DNA of 64,000 nt from UBA11606 sp965243715 (GTDB lineage Bacteria; Actinomycetota; Acidimicrobiia; Acidimicrobiales; Aldehydirespiratoraceae), in assembly GCA_965243715.1 (NCBI GenBank), contig CBDEVU010000006.1, positions 124,001-188,000 of the forward strand, in the 5' to 3' direction. This document shows positions 52,428-61,239 of this stretch, one piece after another. Under the pieces are notes generated by a model that had not been told where the DNA came from, ran no database searches, and saw only the letters and a program-made list of their open reading frames with translations. Every line of letters starts with the position of its first letter. Positions within the stretch are counted from its first letter, which is position 1. A program made the position numbers and the translations under genes.

Positions 52428-53468
52428 TCAGGCATCGCGAACGATGCTGATTCGTCCGTGGCCGCTAACGGTGCGACCAATTATCGAAGCCGTGTGACCC
52501 GTAGCGATCAGTCGGCTGAGGACATCAGTGGCAGCGTCTGGTTCAACGCCGAACACAAGGCCGCCGCTGGTTTGGGCGTCGGCCAGCAAGGTAATGTCGA
52601 TGTTGTCAACCCCCGCGCCAAGGTCAAGCCGATCACGGATCCAACCCAGGTTGCGTCCCGTCCCGCCGGGCACGATGCCATCGAGGGCCAGTTCGCGGGC
52701 GCCTGAGATGATAGGTACATCGTCGACGATGATCTTCAGTCCCACCTTGGATTCTTCCGCCATTCGGCCCGCGTGTCCGAGGAGGCCAAAGCCGGTGACA
52801 TCGGTGGCTCCAGTGGCGCCGTACTCGACCGCGATCCGTGAGGCAACAGCATTGGTTTGGGTCATGGAGGTGACCGCAGCGGCAACGGTTTCGTCGTCGG
52901 TGACCCCCCGCTTCAGCGCCGTGGTAATCACACCAATACCGAGCGGTTTTGTGAGGATCAACACCTGCCCGGCAAAGAGTCCCGCGTTGGTAAGCATCTG
53001 ATCGGGGTGAACTTCGCCAATTACCGCCATGCCGTATTTAGGTTCGGGATCGTCGATCGTGTGGCCGCCCGCAACGATGAAACCGCAATCCTCCCCGATG
53101 TCTTGTCCGCCGCGCATAACGTCGGCTAGTAGATCGGTTGAGAGGTCCTCGGTGTTCCAGCAGACCAGGTTGAGCGCCACAAGGGGAGTGCCGCCCATGG
53201 CGTAGACATCGGACACGGCATTGGCCGCGGCGACGCGACCCCAGTCGTACGCGTCGTCAACAACAGGGGTGATGAAGTCCGCGGTGAAGACGAGGGCGCG
53301 ATCGTCGGTGAGGCGATACACGGCGGCATCGTCTCCGCTTGTCGCGCCTACGAGAAGGTTCTCAGAGGTAACAGGGGTTAGTTGGCGCACGACCTGCGCC
53401 AGTTCGCCGGGGGCGAGTTTGCAGCCTCAACCAGCGCCGTGACTGAACTCGGTGAGTCGTCGGGTCAT
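52428..53468 (-). CDS. selD: Selenophosphate synthase containing selenocysteine
   Basis: 346 residues when the in-frame TGA at 53427-53429 is read as selenocysteine (residue 14). From the ATG at 53468 the protein starts MTRRLTEFSHGAG-Sec-GCKLAPGELA, the exact SelD active-site motif (usually Gly-Cys-Gly-Cys-Lys or Sec). Later blocks: TSGDDAAVYRLTDDRALVFT, ADFITPVVDDAYDWGRVAAA, NAVSDVYAMGGTPLVAL, AGGHTIDDPEPKYG, DVTGFGLLGHAGRMAEES and DAQTSGGLVFGV. It makes selenophosphate from selenide and ATP. A reading that starts at the GTG at 53390 loses the catalytic residues. Confidence 0.93.
53383..53401 (-). promoter_or_regulatory. Bacterial SECIS hairpin for selD
   Basis: On the minus strand TGGCGCA, loop GGTCG, TGCGCCA forms a perfect 7-bp stem with a GGU-containing apical loop, like the SelB-binding loop of formate dehydrogenase SECIS elements. 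It starts 25 nt after the UGA, inside the usual distance range, and lies within the selD coding sequence. Confidence 0.82.
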
Positions 53469-53541
53469 TGGTGCTATCCCCCCTTCCCGAGTTGGATTTT
53501 GGGTGCGTCCGAGGGCAACTCTATGTCGTAAGGTGGCAAAC

Positions 53542-54612
53542 ATGGCCGCATCTCGAGAGGTGGACCCTCGACTTCAGACCCGTGTCACCGAATTATTTGG
53601 CGTCGACTACCCGATCGTGCAAACAGGAATGGGTTGGGTGGCGGGCCCCTCCCTCGTCACCGGCACCGCCAATGCCGGCGGTCTAGGCATCTTGGGGTCG
53701 GCCACGATGACGTTCACCGAGATGAAGGCCGCAATAGCCGAAGTAAAGGACCGCACGGACCGACCTTTCGGGGTCAACTTGCGTACTGACGGAGCCGATG
53801 TCGAGGACCGACTCGACTATCTGATCCGCGAAGGGGTCAAGGTGGTCAGCCTCGCCCAAGCCCCCCGCCCCGACATGGTCAAGAAGCTAAAGGACTGCGG
53901 TTTGCTTGTCGTTCCGACGGTGGGCGCTAAACGCCACGCCGAGAAGGTGGCCGAGTGGGGTGTTGACGCGGTGCTCTGCCAAGGAAGTGAAGGCGGGGGT
54001 CACACCGGCATGGTGCCGACATCGCTACTACTACCGCAGGTTCTTGATGCGGTCGACGTTCCCGTCATCGCCGCCGGGGGATTTCACGATGGCCGGGGAT
54101 TGGCTGCGGCGTTGGCTTGGGGCGCGGGGGCCATCGCGATGGGGACTCGGTTCTTGCTCACCGTCGACAGTTTGGTACCCGCCCCGATAAAGGAGGCCTA
54201 CCTCGCAACCCCGGTGACTGGCACCATAGTTTCGACCGCGATCGACGGTGTCCCGCAACGGGTGATCCGCACGGCGATGGTCGATGAACTGGAACGAGCC
54301 CGTCTCACGAAATTGCCCCGCTCGGTGCTCAATGCCGTGCGGTTTGCCAAACTTACGGGCACCTCGATCCGCGAGCTGCTGGCCGAGGGTCGGGCGATGA
54401 AAAGAAGCCATGGCCTTTCGTGGTCGCAGGTGGCCATGGCTGCCAACGCTCCCATGCTGACCCGGGCCGCGATGGTAGACGGAAAGATCGAGATCGGCAT
54501 TTTACCCACCGGTCAGTGTGTTGGCGTTGTCGAGGATATTTTGACCTGCGACGAACTAATTCAGCGAATTGTTGCCGAAGCGCGCGGCCGGTTCGACGAT
54601 CTTTGCCGCTAG
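53542..54612 (+). CDS. Nitronate monooxygenase / enoyl reductase-like FMN protein
   Basis: 356 residues, TIM barrel. FGVDYPIVQTGMGWVAGPSLVTG is the N-terminal FMN region; PFGVNLR, CQGSEGGGHTGM (phosphate loop with His) and VPVIAAGGFHDGRGLAAALAWGAGAIAMGTRFLLT are the family signature of nitronate monooxygenases and related 2-nitropropane dioxygenases. It oxidises alkyl nitronates such as propionate-3-nitronate, or acts as an unassigned FMN reductase. A Shine-Dalgarno (AAGGTGG) precedes the ATG. Divergent from selD. Confidence 0.86.
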   Translation: MAASREVDPRLQTRVTELFGVDYPIVQTGMGWVAGPSLVTGTANAGGLGILGSATMTFTEMKAAIAEVKDRTDRPFGVNLRTDGADVEDRLDYLIREGVKVVSLAQAPRPDMVKKLKDCGLLVVPTVGAKRHAEKVAEWGVDAVLCQGSEGGGHTGMVPTSLLLPQVLDAVDVPVIAAGGFHDGRGLAAALAWGAGAIAMGTRFLLTVDSLVPAPIKEAYLATPVTGTIVSTAIDGVPQRVIRTAMVDELERARLTKLPRSVLNAVRFAKLTGTSIRELLAEGRAMKRSHGLSWSQVAMAANAPMLTRAAMVDGKIEIGILPTGQCVGVVEDILTCDELIQRIVAEARGRFDDLCR

Positions 54613-54629
54613 AGTTCTGATCGTTCAAC

Positions 54630-54790
54630 AGACAGCGAAGCCGGTGAGATTCCGGCACTGTCCCGCAACGGTGATGCTCCAAGGCTTCGGCCAAAGAGAC
54701 AAGTCCGGTCGCCTTCTGGTGGACAAACGAACCGATCCTCGAGGATAGGGCGGCTCGTGTGACCGGGAGTTCCCTGTCGCTCGTGCCAAA
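54630..54790 (+). promoter_or_regulatory. Cobalamin riboswitch
   Basis: The core AAGCCGGTGAGATTCCGGC followed by ACTGTCCCGCAACGGTGAT (54638-54675) is the adenosylcobalamin-riboswitch B12 box region, and AGTCCGGTCGCC (from 54701) fits the following conserved arm. Downstream pairing with the region before the Shine-Dalgarno (AGGAGG at 54803) would hide it when B12 is bound. It precedes btuF-btuC-btuD-cobO, so B12 represses its own uptake and activation. Ends are approximate. Confidence 0.87.
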
Positions 54791-54815
54791 ACCTCGAGCC
54801 ACAGGAGGAACTCCA

Positions 54816-55685
54816 ATGAAAAAACTGCTTCTAGCTCTACTAGCGCTCATGTTGTTCACCGCTGCCTGCGGCGCTGATTCAAAAACGGCAGAAGGAGGGA
54901 ACGAATCGCCGCAGCGCATCGTGTCAATCTCTCCGTCGGAGACCGAAACTCTCTTTGCCATCGGGGCAGGCGATCGAGTCGTGGCCGTGGACCAATATTC
55001 GTACTATCCGGAGGAATCGCCGGTCACCGACCTCGACGGCTTTACCCCCAACGTCGAGGCCATCGCTGGCTACGAACCTGATCTAGTTATCATGCATCCC
55101 GACGGCGATGCGCAGGCGGGACTCGAGTCGTTGGGGATCACCGTCTTCTCAGGCGATGCCCCGCCGACGTTGGACGACGCTTACGCTCGGATCGAACAGA
55201 TCGGTGCCATCACCGGCAACATCGCGGAAGCGGCCGCCGTGGTGCTGGAGTTACAAACCAAGATCGACGCGCTCATCGCTGATGCCCCTGACGCAAAGGG
55301 TCTTACGTATTACCACGAACTCGACAGCATCCTGTACAGCGTCACCAGCCACACGTTCATCGGCAACGTATATTCTCTGTTTGGGTTGACTAATGTGGCC
55401 GACCCGGCCGATGCCGACGGGACTAGCTTTGGCTATCCGCAACTCAGCGACGAGTACATCATCGACGCCAACCCGGACCTTATCTTCATCGTTCAACCGA
55501 CCGACGAAGCGTTAACCGCGGCTGAGGCGGTGGGGGCCCGTGCGGGTTGGGATCAGCTTTCCGCCGTACAAAACGGCCACATTATTGAACTCCCCCCCGA
55601 CATCGCCTCCCGCTGGAGCACCCGGCTGGTCTTGTTCATCGAATTGATTGCCGAAGCGGTTGCTGATCTTGTGGTCGCCAGCTGA
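54816..55685 (+). CDS. btuF: B12 (corrinoid) ABC transporter substrate-binding lipoprotein
   Basis: 289 residues. A lipoprotein signal peptide (MKKLLLALLALMLFTAACG) ends in the lipobox Ala-Ala-Cys. The mature part shows RIVSISPSETETLFAIGAGDRVVAVDQYS and VEAIAGYEPDLVIMHPDG, the class III periplasmic-binding (BtuF/FecB) fold. It would capture corrinoids at the cell surface and deliver them to BtuCD. Assignment to B12 rather than iron siderophore rests on the upstream cobalamin riboswitch and on cobO in the same unit. ATG at 54816 with AGGAGG 7 nt before. Confidence 0.9.
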   Translation: MKKLLLALLALMLFTAACGADSKTAEGGNESPQRIVSISPSETETLFAIGAGDRVVAVDQYSYYPEESPVTDLDGFTPNVEAIAGYEPDLVIMHPDGDAQAGLESLGITVFSGDAPPTLDDAYARIEQIGAITGNIAEAAAVVLELQTKIDALIADAPDAKGLTYYHELDSILYSVTSHTFIGNVYSLFGLTNVADPADADGTSFGYPQLSDEYIIDANPDLIFIVQPTDEALTAAEAVGARAGWDQLSAVQNGHIIELPPDIASRWSTRLVLFIELIAEAVADLVVAS

Positions 55686-56775
55686 CATTACCGCTGGGGA
55701 AGCGTCGGCCGGGGGAGCGTCGGCTGGGGAAGAGTCGGCGTTGCCTCGTGCCACGCGACTCTCTCCTCGCGCCGTCGGACTTTCCACCCTTATTTTGCTG
55801 GGGGCGGTGCTGGCCGGACTCACCTTGGGACCGGTCGACATCGCACCCCACCGGGTGCTGTTGGAACTTGTCGATGGCTTGCCCTGGATCGGCATTGATT
55901 CAGGGCTTAGCGAGCCACACGCGGCAATCGTCGAAAAGATCCGCTTACCGCGGGTCGTTCTGGGCTTGCTCGTTGGTGCAACCCTGGCGGTGAGCGGCGC
56001 CACCTATCAAGGAGCTTTCCGCAATCCGCTCGCTGATCCGTACCTGCTCGGCATCGCCGCGGGAGCCGGGTTGGGCGCCACCATCATGATTACCCGTGAA
56101 CTCGGCGATGCGGCGGGTTTGTTCGATCTGGTACCACTAGGGGCGTTCGTGGGCGGTCTCGGCGCGGTTGTCATTGCCTTTGCCGCGGGAAACATTGGCG
56201 GCCGCTCAACTGCCTCGCTGATTCTGGCCGGAGTGGCGGTAGCCAGCTTTTTGACGGCATGTCAGACCTATGTGCTGCAAGCGAAAAGCGAACTGTTCCG
56301 CGAAGTGTACGGCTGGCTTCTGGGTCGGATTGCTACGTCAGGATGGTCCGAGCCGCTGCTTTTGACTCCGTACTTTTTGCTTACGGTGTTGGTGGTTCTG
56401 CGTTACGCTCGGGCCCTCGACGTGCTGGCCCTCGGCGATGACGAAGCGCTGGCGCTCGGGATTCGCCCCCAGCGGGTGCGAACAATTGTGGTTGTTGCCG
56501 CGTCGCTGGGTGCCGCGGCGGCGGTTTCGGTCAGTGGCCTGATTGGCTTCGTTGGCATCATTGTTCCACATGCCGTGCGCCTGACTTTCGGGAGTAGCTA
56601 CCGCGTTCTGCTACCGCTCACCATCATTCTCGGCGGGTCTTTCATGGTGTTCGCTGACCTCGTGGCCCGCACAGTTATTTCGCCCGCTGAGCTACCCATC
56701 GGGGTAGTCACCGCTTTTCTGGGCGCCCCATTCTTCGCCGTGGTGTTGCGCACGAGTCGCCGAGAGATCTGGTGA
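55648..56775 (+). CDS. btuC: B12 ABC transporter permease (FecCD/BtuC family)
   Basis: Up to 375 residues with about ten membrane helices. Family markers: KIRLPRVVLGLLVGATLAVSGATYQGAFRNPLADPYLLG, seen in pieces, the coupling helix region LALGDDEALALGIRPQRVRTI, and the end LPIGVVTAFLGAPFFAVVLR. Start is uncertain: the frame opens with TTG at 55648, inside btuF, whereas TTG at 55741 (after a run of GGGGA-type sequences) gives a more usual N-terminus. Operon with btuF and btuD. Confidence 0.88.
   Translation: MPKRLLILWSPADITAGEASAGGASAGEESALPRATRLSPRAVGLSTLILLGAVLAGLTLGPVDIAPHRVLLELVDGLPWIGIDSGLSEPHAAIVEKIRLPRVVLGLLVGATLAVSGATYQGAFRNPLADPYLLGIAAGAGLGATIMITRELGDAAGLFDLVPLGAFVGGLGAVVIAFAAGNIGGRSTASLILAGVAVASFLTACQTYVLQAKSELFREVYGWLLGRIATSGWSEPLLLTPYFLLTVLVVLRYARALDVLALGDDEALALGIRPQRVRTIVVVAASLGAAAAVSVSGLIGFVGIIVPHAVRLTFGSSYRVLLPLTIILGGSFMVFADLVARTVISPAELPIGVVTAFLGAPFFAVVLRTSRREIW
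55696..55740 (+). repeat. 15-bp tandem repeat, 3 units, at the start of btuC
   Basis: Units GGGGAAGCGTCGGCC, GGGGGAGCGTCGGCT and GGGGAAGAGTCGGCG lie between the btuF stop and the btuC core. If btuC starts upstream they encode Gly-Glu/Gly-Ala-Ser-Ala pentapeptides; if it starts at 55741 they are untranslated and present repeated Shine-Dalgarno-like GGGGA sequences. Confidence 0.85.
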
Positions 56776-57554
56776 TGGCACCGACACCCACCGCGGCAAT
56801 CGCGGTTCGTGACCTCCACGTCACCCTCGGACCCACCCCGGTGCTGCGGGGGGTTGATCTGGTGGTGGCACCGGGTGAGTGGATCAACGTAATCGGAGCC
56901 AACGGTGCGGGAAAGACAACCCTGCTCAGTGCCATCCTTGGCTCGGTGGAGGTCAAAGGTGAGATTCTCATCGGGGGAAGATCGGATCTAAAACCCGCCG
57001 AGCGGGCCAAAACTGTGGCCTACGTCGCCCAAACCCCCGTGCTTCCCCCGGGCATGGCGGTGATCGACTATGTGTTGTTGGGTCGCACCCCGCACCGAGG
57101 CGTGTTTGCTGGGGACAGCGCCGCCGATCTCGTCCTCGCCAGCAACGTGTTGGACCAACTCGATCTAAGAAACTTCGCCGATCGGGAAGTCCGGTCCCTC
57201 TCGGGGGGCGAGCGCCAACGGGTCGTACTCGCTCGGGCGATGGCCCAACAGACCGACGTTGTTCTTCTCGATGAGCCAACAACCGCGTTGGACCTCGGGC
57301 ATCAACAAGAAGTGCTTTGCCTAGTCGATGAGCTACGCCGCGAACGCGGCCTTACGGTTATTGCGACCATGCACGACCTGACCCTGGCCGCTCGCTACGG
57401 CGACCGAATTGCTCTGCTCGCCGAAGGCAAGATTGTTCAGCAGGGTCCACCCGTCGAGATACTCACCGTCGAAAATATCGCGGCCTACTTCCACGCCAGC
57501 GTCAGGATCATTGACGACGCCGAAGGCCCTATCATCGTCCCTACTACGGAGTGA
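56775..57554 (+). CDS. btuD: B12 ABC transporter ATP-binding protein
   Basis: 259 residues. Walker A GANGAGKTT, signature LSGGERQR, Walker B VVLLDEPTTALDLGHQ and the switch His in ATMHDLTLAARYGDR are complete. Its start overlaps the btuC stop. With BtuC it powers corrinoid import. The closest relatives by pattern are FepC/BtuD-type ATPases. Confidence 0.92.
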   Translation: MAPTPTAAIAVRDLHVTLGPTPVLRGVDLVVAPGEWINVIGANGAGKTTLLSAILGSVEVKGEILIGGRSDLKPAERAKTVAYVAQTPVLPPGMAVIDYVLLGRTPHRGVFAGDSAADLVLASNVLDQLDLRNFADREVRSLSGGERQRVVLARAMAQQTDVVLLDEPTTALDLGHQQEVLCLVDELRRERGLTVIATMHDLTLAARYGDRIALLAEGKIVQQGPPVEILTVENIAAYFHASVRIIDDAEGPIIVPTTE

Positions 57555-57559
57555 AGCCA

Positions 57560-58132
57560 ATGACCGATACCGAGAATCCGCCGGAGCAAGACCCTCGCCC
57601 CGATGGGCTGCGCCCTCCTAAGAGTCTCGTCGTGGTCAACACCGGCGACGGGAAAGGCAAATCGTCGTCGGCCTTCGGCGTTGCGTTGCGCGCCAGAGCG
57701 CGCCGCTGGCCGGTCGCCGTGGTGCAGTTCTTGAAATCCGATGCCTGGGTAACCGGCGAACAGATGATGGCCGAGCCGCTCGGTATCGAGTTCTGGTCGC
57801 TGGGCGAGGGTTTCACGTGGGATAGCGCCGACCTCACCAAGGACGAAGCCGAAGCGCAGGCCGCGTGGGCTCACGGTCGCCGCCTAGTCGAGGCGGGCGA
57901 GCACCGACTGATCGTTTTTGACGAGATCACCTATCCACTGAACTGGGGTTGGATCGATTCCGTCGAAGTTGAAGAGACGTTCCGGAACCGGCCCGAGCGG
58001 GTATCGCTGGTCCTCACCGGTAGGGACGCGCCAGAGTGGATGATTGATCTCGGCGACACCGTCACCGTTATGGAGAACCGCAAGCACGCCTACGAATCAG
58101 GCCTGGCTGCCAAAAAAGGCATCGACTACTAA
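57560..58132 (+). CDS. cobO: Corrinoid adenosyltransferase (CobO/BtuR type)
   Basis: 190 residues. The P-loop variant VVNTGDGKGKSSSAFG, AVVQFLKSDAW, LIVFDEITYPLNWGW and LVLTGRDAPEWMIDLGDTV are diagnostic of the CobA/CobO/BtuR family, which attaches the adenosyl group of ATP to cob(I)alamin. Starting at ATG 57560 (Shine-Dalgarno GGAG upstream); a GTG three codons earlier is possible. It is the last gene of the riboswitch-controlled unit, so import and activation are co-regulated. Confidence 0.93.
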   Translation: MTDTENPPEQDPRPDGLRPPKSLVVVNTGDGKGKSSSAFGVALRARARRWPVAVVQFLKSDAWVTGEQMMAEPLGIEFWSLGEGFTWDSADLTKDEAEAQAAWAHGRRLVEAGEHRLIVFDEITYPLNWGWIDSVEVEETFRNRPERVSLVLTGRDAPEWMIDLGDTVTVMENRKHAYESGLAAKKGIDY

Positions 58133-58150
58133 CGAAGAGGCTCCCGCCGT

Positions 58151-59338
58151 TCAACCGCCGCTGACGAGGGCTTCGGCCCCCTTCGGCATTTGGACCACGC
58201 CGTCACGCTCCGAGAGCCAACCTTCGGGAAGGTGGACGTTTCTGGGTGAGCCTCGGTGCCCGCGAACTAGACGCATGGCACCCGGCGGAAAAGGGGTCGA
58301 ACGATCGAGGGTCGAGATGATCTGTTGCATCTCAGCGAGCGAATCTATCCGGTTGAGTCGAGCGCGCATTTCGCCACCGGCGGGGAAGCCCTTCAGGTAC
58401 CAACCGGTGTGTTTGCGGAAGTCGCGGATGCCGTGTGGAACGCCCCGCCATTGGCAGAGCAACTCGGCGTGTTCGACCATGCCATCGAGGATCTGGCCGA
58501 GGTTAGGGCGGTCGGGAACGGGGCGCCCGTTGAACACTTCGGCTAAGTCGCCAAAGAGCCACGGCCGACCGAGACAGCCGCGGCCGACAACGACACCATC
58601 AGCTCCGGTGGTGCGCATCATGCGTAGGGCGTCGTCTGCTTCCCAGATATCACCATTTCCGAGAACCGGAATCGAAGTTACGGCCTGTTTGAGTTCGTAG
58701 ATGCGGTGCCAGTCTGCGTGGCCGCTGTAGAGTTGCTGGGCCGTCCGAGCGTGTAGGGCAACGGCCTGGCAGCCTTCATCCTCGGCGATGCGCCCCGCGT
58801 CGAGGAAGGTGATGGCGTTGTCATCAATACCGACCCGGAACTTGACCGTCACCGGAACGTCGCCCGCCGCCGCGACCGCGGCCCGAACGATCGAACGGTA
58901 GTGCTCTCGCTTCCACGGCAGGGCTGCGCCGCCACCATGACGGGTCACCTTCTTCATCGGGCAGCCAAAGTTCATGTCGATGTGGTCGACCAACTGGTCG
59001 GTAACGAGTTGCTGAGTTGCTTCGCCGATGGAGTACGGATCAGTGCCGTAGAGCTGAATCGATCGCGGCGTTTCGTCGGGCGCGAACGAGGCCATCTCGA
59101 GGCTCTTGCGGTCCCCTTCGATCAACGCTCGGGCGGTGATCATCTGGTTGACGTACAAGCCCGCCCCGTAGCGACGACACAGGGTACGAAACGCCGCATT
59201 GGTGACCCCCGCCATCGGCGCCAACACGACCGGCGGCCAAACCTCCAAGGGTCCAATCTGGAGGGCATCGAACTCGCCCGACTGAGCGGGCGGTTCCTGA
59301 TAGGGATCCGGCCTAAGAGCAGCATCGAGGTCGGCCAT
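58151..59338 (-). CDS. dusB: tRNA-dihydrouridine synthase
   Basis: 395 residues. The FMN barrel shows PVVLAPMAGVTNAAFRTLCR, DHIDMNFGCPMKKVTRHGGG with the catalytic Cys, VTVKFRVGI, VALHARTAQQLYSGHADW and GNGDIWEADDALRMMRTTGADGVVVGRG, all DusB/Nifr3. It reduces specific uridines in tRNA with FMN and NADPH. The C-terminal tail (about 80 residues past the family core) is longer than usual. It lies 10 nt downstream of maf on the same strand. Confidence 0.94.
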   Translation of the reverse strand: MADLDAALRPDPYQEPPAQSGEFDALQIGPLEVWPPVVLAPMAGVTNAAFRTLCRRYGAGLYVNQMITARALIEGDRKSLEMASFAPDETPRSIQLYGTDPYSIGEATQQLVTDQLVDHIDMNFGCPMKKVTRHGGGAALPWKREHYRSIVRAAVAAAGDVPVTVKFRVGIDDNAITFLDAGRIAEDEGCQAVALHARTAQQLYSGHADWHRIYELKQAVTSIPVLGNGDIWEADDALRMMRTTGADGVVVGRGCLGRPWLFGDLAEVFNGRPVPDRPNLGQILDGMVEHAELLCQWRGVPHGIRDFRKHTGWYLKGFPAGGEMRARLNRIDSLAEMQQIISTLDRSTPFPPGAMRLVRGHRGSPRNVHLPEGWLSERDGVVQMPKGAEALVSGG

Positions 59339-59347
59339 TGTTGAAGA

Positions 59348-59968
59348 CTAGCTGTGGCGACCGGGGATTATAGGAGTCTGGAAGCTTAGGAGATCGAGAC
59401 CGTGACGGGTGAAGAGGTCGTCGACCAAGGGGAGGGGAAGCCCGATGACGTTGGTGACGCTGCCTGTAACCGAGTCGGCGAAAAGGGCGGCCGCCCCTTG
59501 GATGCCATAGGCCCCCGCCTTGTCGTCGGGTTCGCCGCTGTTGGCGTACCACCGGCGGCGGGCGTTGCTGAGCGAGCGAATTGCTACCGTGGAGCGTTCG
59601 ATGGCCGACTCCACAACGGTGACGCCGTTGGCATCAGTAACCGAGACAGCCACGCCGGTCAAGACATCATGGCTCCGTCCTTCGAGGGTCAAAAGTATGG
59701 CCTCGGCGTGGGAGGCTGACTCGGGTTGACCCAGAATCTTGCCGTCGCGGATGACCGCCGTGTCGGCCGCGAGCACAACTTTTTGGGGGCGGGCCGACAC
59801 CGCCGCCTTCTCGCGTGCCAACCGCTCGACGTAGTCGGGGGCCAACTCAGCGGCGTGGGGTGTCTCGTCGATGTCGGCCGGTTCTATCGCCGGGTAAATC
59901 GACAGCCGGGCTAGGACATCTCGCCGCCGCGGAGATTTTGACGCAAGAACAAGGGAGTAGGTGGTCAC
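59348..59968 (-). CDS. maf: Maf nucleoside triphosphate pyrophosphatase
   Basis: 206 residues. It starts TTYSLVLASKSPRRRDVLARL, the Maf signature, with the nucleotide-binding KVVLAADTAVIRDGKILGQP and DKAGAYGIQGAAALFADSVTGS at the active site. Maf proteins hydrolyse modified or canonical NTPs such as dTTP/UTP. GTG at 59968 preferred over the TTG two codons upstream. Confidence 0.92.
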   Translation of the reverse strand: MTTYSLVLASKSPRRRDVLARLSIYPAIEPADIDETPHAAELAPDYVERLAREKAAVSARPQKVVLAADTAVIRDGKILGQPESASHAEAILLTLEGRSHDVLTGVAVSVTDANGVTVVESAIERSTVAIRSLSNARRRWYANSGEPDDKAGAYGIQGAAALFADSVTGSVTNVIGLPLPLVDDLFTRHGLDLLSFQTPIIPGRHS

Positions 59969-60092
59969 TACCAAAGTCTCGCCCTTCTCGGGGTTAGCGC
60001 CACCGGCGATGGATCCAAGCGGACTAGATTAGGGCCATCGAAGAGTCTAATTTCCCCCCTGACGCCAACTCGGAGCGTCAAAGTGAAGTTCC

Positions 60093-60109
60093 CGAGGAGA
60101 GTTTCCTCG
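60093..60109 (+). promoter_or_regulatory. Hairpin enclosing the Shine-Dalgarno of the next gene
   Basis: CGAGGA, loop GAGTT, TCCTCG is a perfect 6-bp stem; the GAGGA is the ribosome-binding site of the gene starting with GTG at 60109, whose first base is the last base of the stem. Such a structure could lower or temperature-modulate translation. It is short, so chance is possible. Confidence 0.4.
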
Positions 60110-61239
60110 TGACGTCCGGCTTCCTCCGCATGGGTACCGAAACCGTTAGCTTGCCGCGGGCTGCTGCTGGACCGCCGTGGAGTCGAGAACAGTCTGATCT
60201 GCGGGCCCACGAGTTCTTTGCCGTACTAGCCGCGGGGCGTGTGGTCGAGGCCATTGCCGATCCTGTGGAACACGTTCGCGCCAACGCGTTGATGCTTCTC
60301 TTCTCCGCCGATGCCGCGGTGGCGTTCGAGTCATTGTTGGTTCGCATGCCGGAGCCTCGCCAAGCCGATTGGCGCGACCTTATCGCCGGAGGAGCCCGCT
60401 CCGAAGCGTTCGGTCCGCTCACCCTACGGGAACGACTCGACGAGCGTCAGGTCGAACAGGCGCTCGTAGCGGGCCGTAAGCAGCGCATCGTCAACCTCGT
60501 TGTCGCCGCTGTTTTGGTGACGGTGTTGGGCGGGGGAATCGTCTTTGGTTGGCAAGAACTATCAAGCCGTGGCGAACGGACCCGTGGCGCCCTGCAGTTC
60601 GAGGCCACCAGCGAAACCCCATCTATCGCCGCCGAGGCGGGGGGTCCGCCGGTAGCCGAACCGGGACTAAGCGCAGCTATCTCTGAACCGGTGTCGCTAG
60701 TCGCGGGAACCGGCCCTATTGCCGAAAGGGTCACCACAGCACCGTTCGCTCGCTTTCCGTACCCGCCGGGGGCTTTGGCCGCGTCGCTGTTTCAGTACGC
60801 TGGGGCGGGCCATGTGGTGATCGTTGGCCCCAGTGGATTCCCCGATCGAGCCTGTCTCCGAGCGAGCGTAGTAACCTCGGAACTGCGCCCGCTCGACACG
60901 GTGACATCGGGGCCCTGTGCGGGGCCCGTGGGCCGAGATACCGCGATCGGCTGCTTAGGGCCCACCGCCATTCTTCTTCATCTCGACATTCCGGCCGGAG
61001 AAGTCAACCTGCCCGAAGGCGGGACGGGGTTTGCCGACGCGGTGCGCGTGCAACTCGTGGCCGACGAGACACCCGATTACGAACTCCTCAGCGTGAGAGC
61101 CACGATCGAGGTTGACCAAGAAGTCGAAGTGGTTATCCCGCGTTTCGGGGGTACGCCCGGCGATGAACTCACCTTCGACCTTGGCGGTGATCGGACGGGG
61201 ACCTGTACCCTCACCGGTGATCTGCCCCCATCAGGCTGA
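60109..61239 (+). CDS. Membrane-anchored hypothetical protein
   Basis: 376 residues. The first 130 residues are soluble and helical (VVEAIADPVEHVRANALMLLFSADAAVAFE resembles a repeat-type helical segment), then one membrane helix (IVNLVVAAVLVTVLGGGIVFGW, about residues 125-146) and an outer Ala/Glu/Pro-rich linker leading to a beta-rich C-terminal domain with cysteines (RACLRASVV, TSGPCAG, IGCLGP). No family recognised. It is divergent from maf and its TGA overlaps the ATG of the SRAP gene. Confidence 0.7.
   Translation: MTSGFLRMGTETVSLPRAAAGPPWSREQSDLRAHEFFAVLAAGRVVEAIADPVEHVRANALMLLFSADAAVAFESLLVRMPEPRQADWRDLIAGGARSEAFGPLTLRERLDERQVEQALVAGRKQRIVNLVVAAVLVTVLGGGIVFGWQELSSRGERTRGALQFEATSETPSIAAEAGGPPVAEPGLSAAISEPVSLVAGTGPIAERVTTAPFARFPYPPGALAASLFQYAGAGHVVIVGPSGFPDRACLRASVVTSELRPLDTVTSGPCAGPVGRDTAIGCLGPTAILLHLDIPAGEVNLPEGGTGFADAVRVQLVADETPDYELLSVRATIEVDQEVEVVIPRFGGTPGDELTFDLGGDRTGTCTLTGDLPPSG

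Noticed and set aside
52428..53390. selD as a truncated pseudogene starting at GTG 53390
   Set aside because: The missing N-terminus is present upstream in frame across a TGA followed by a SECIS hairpin.
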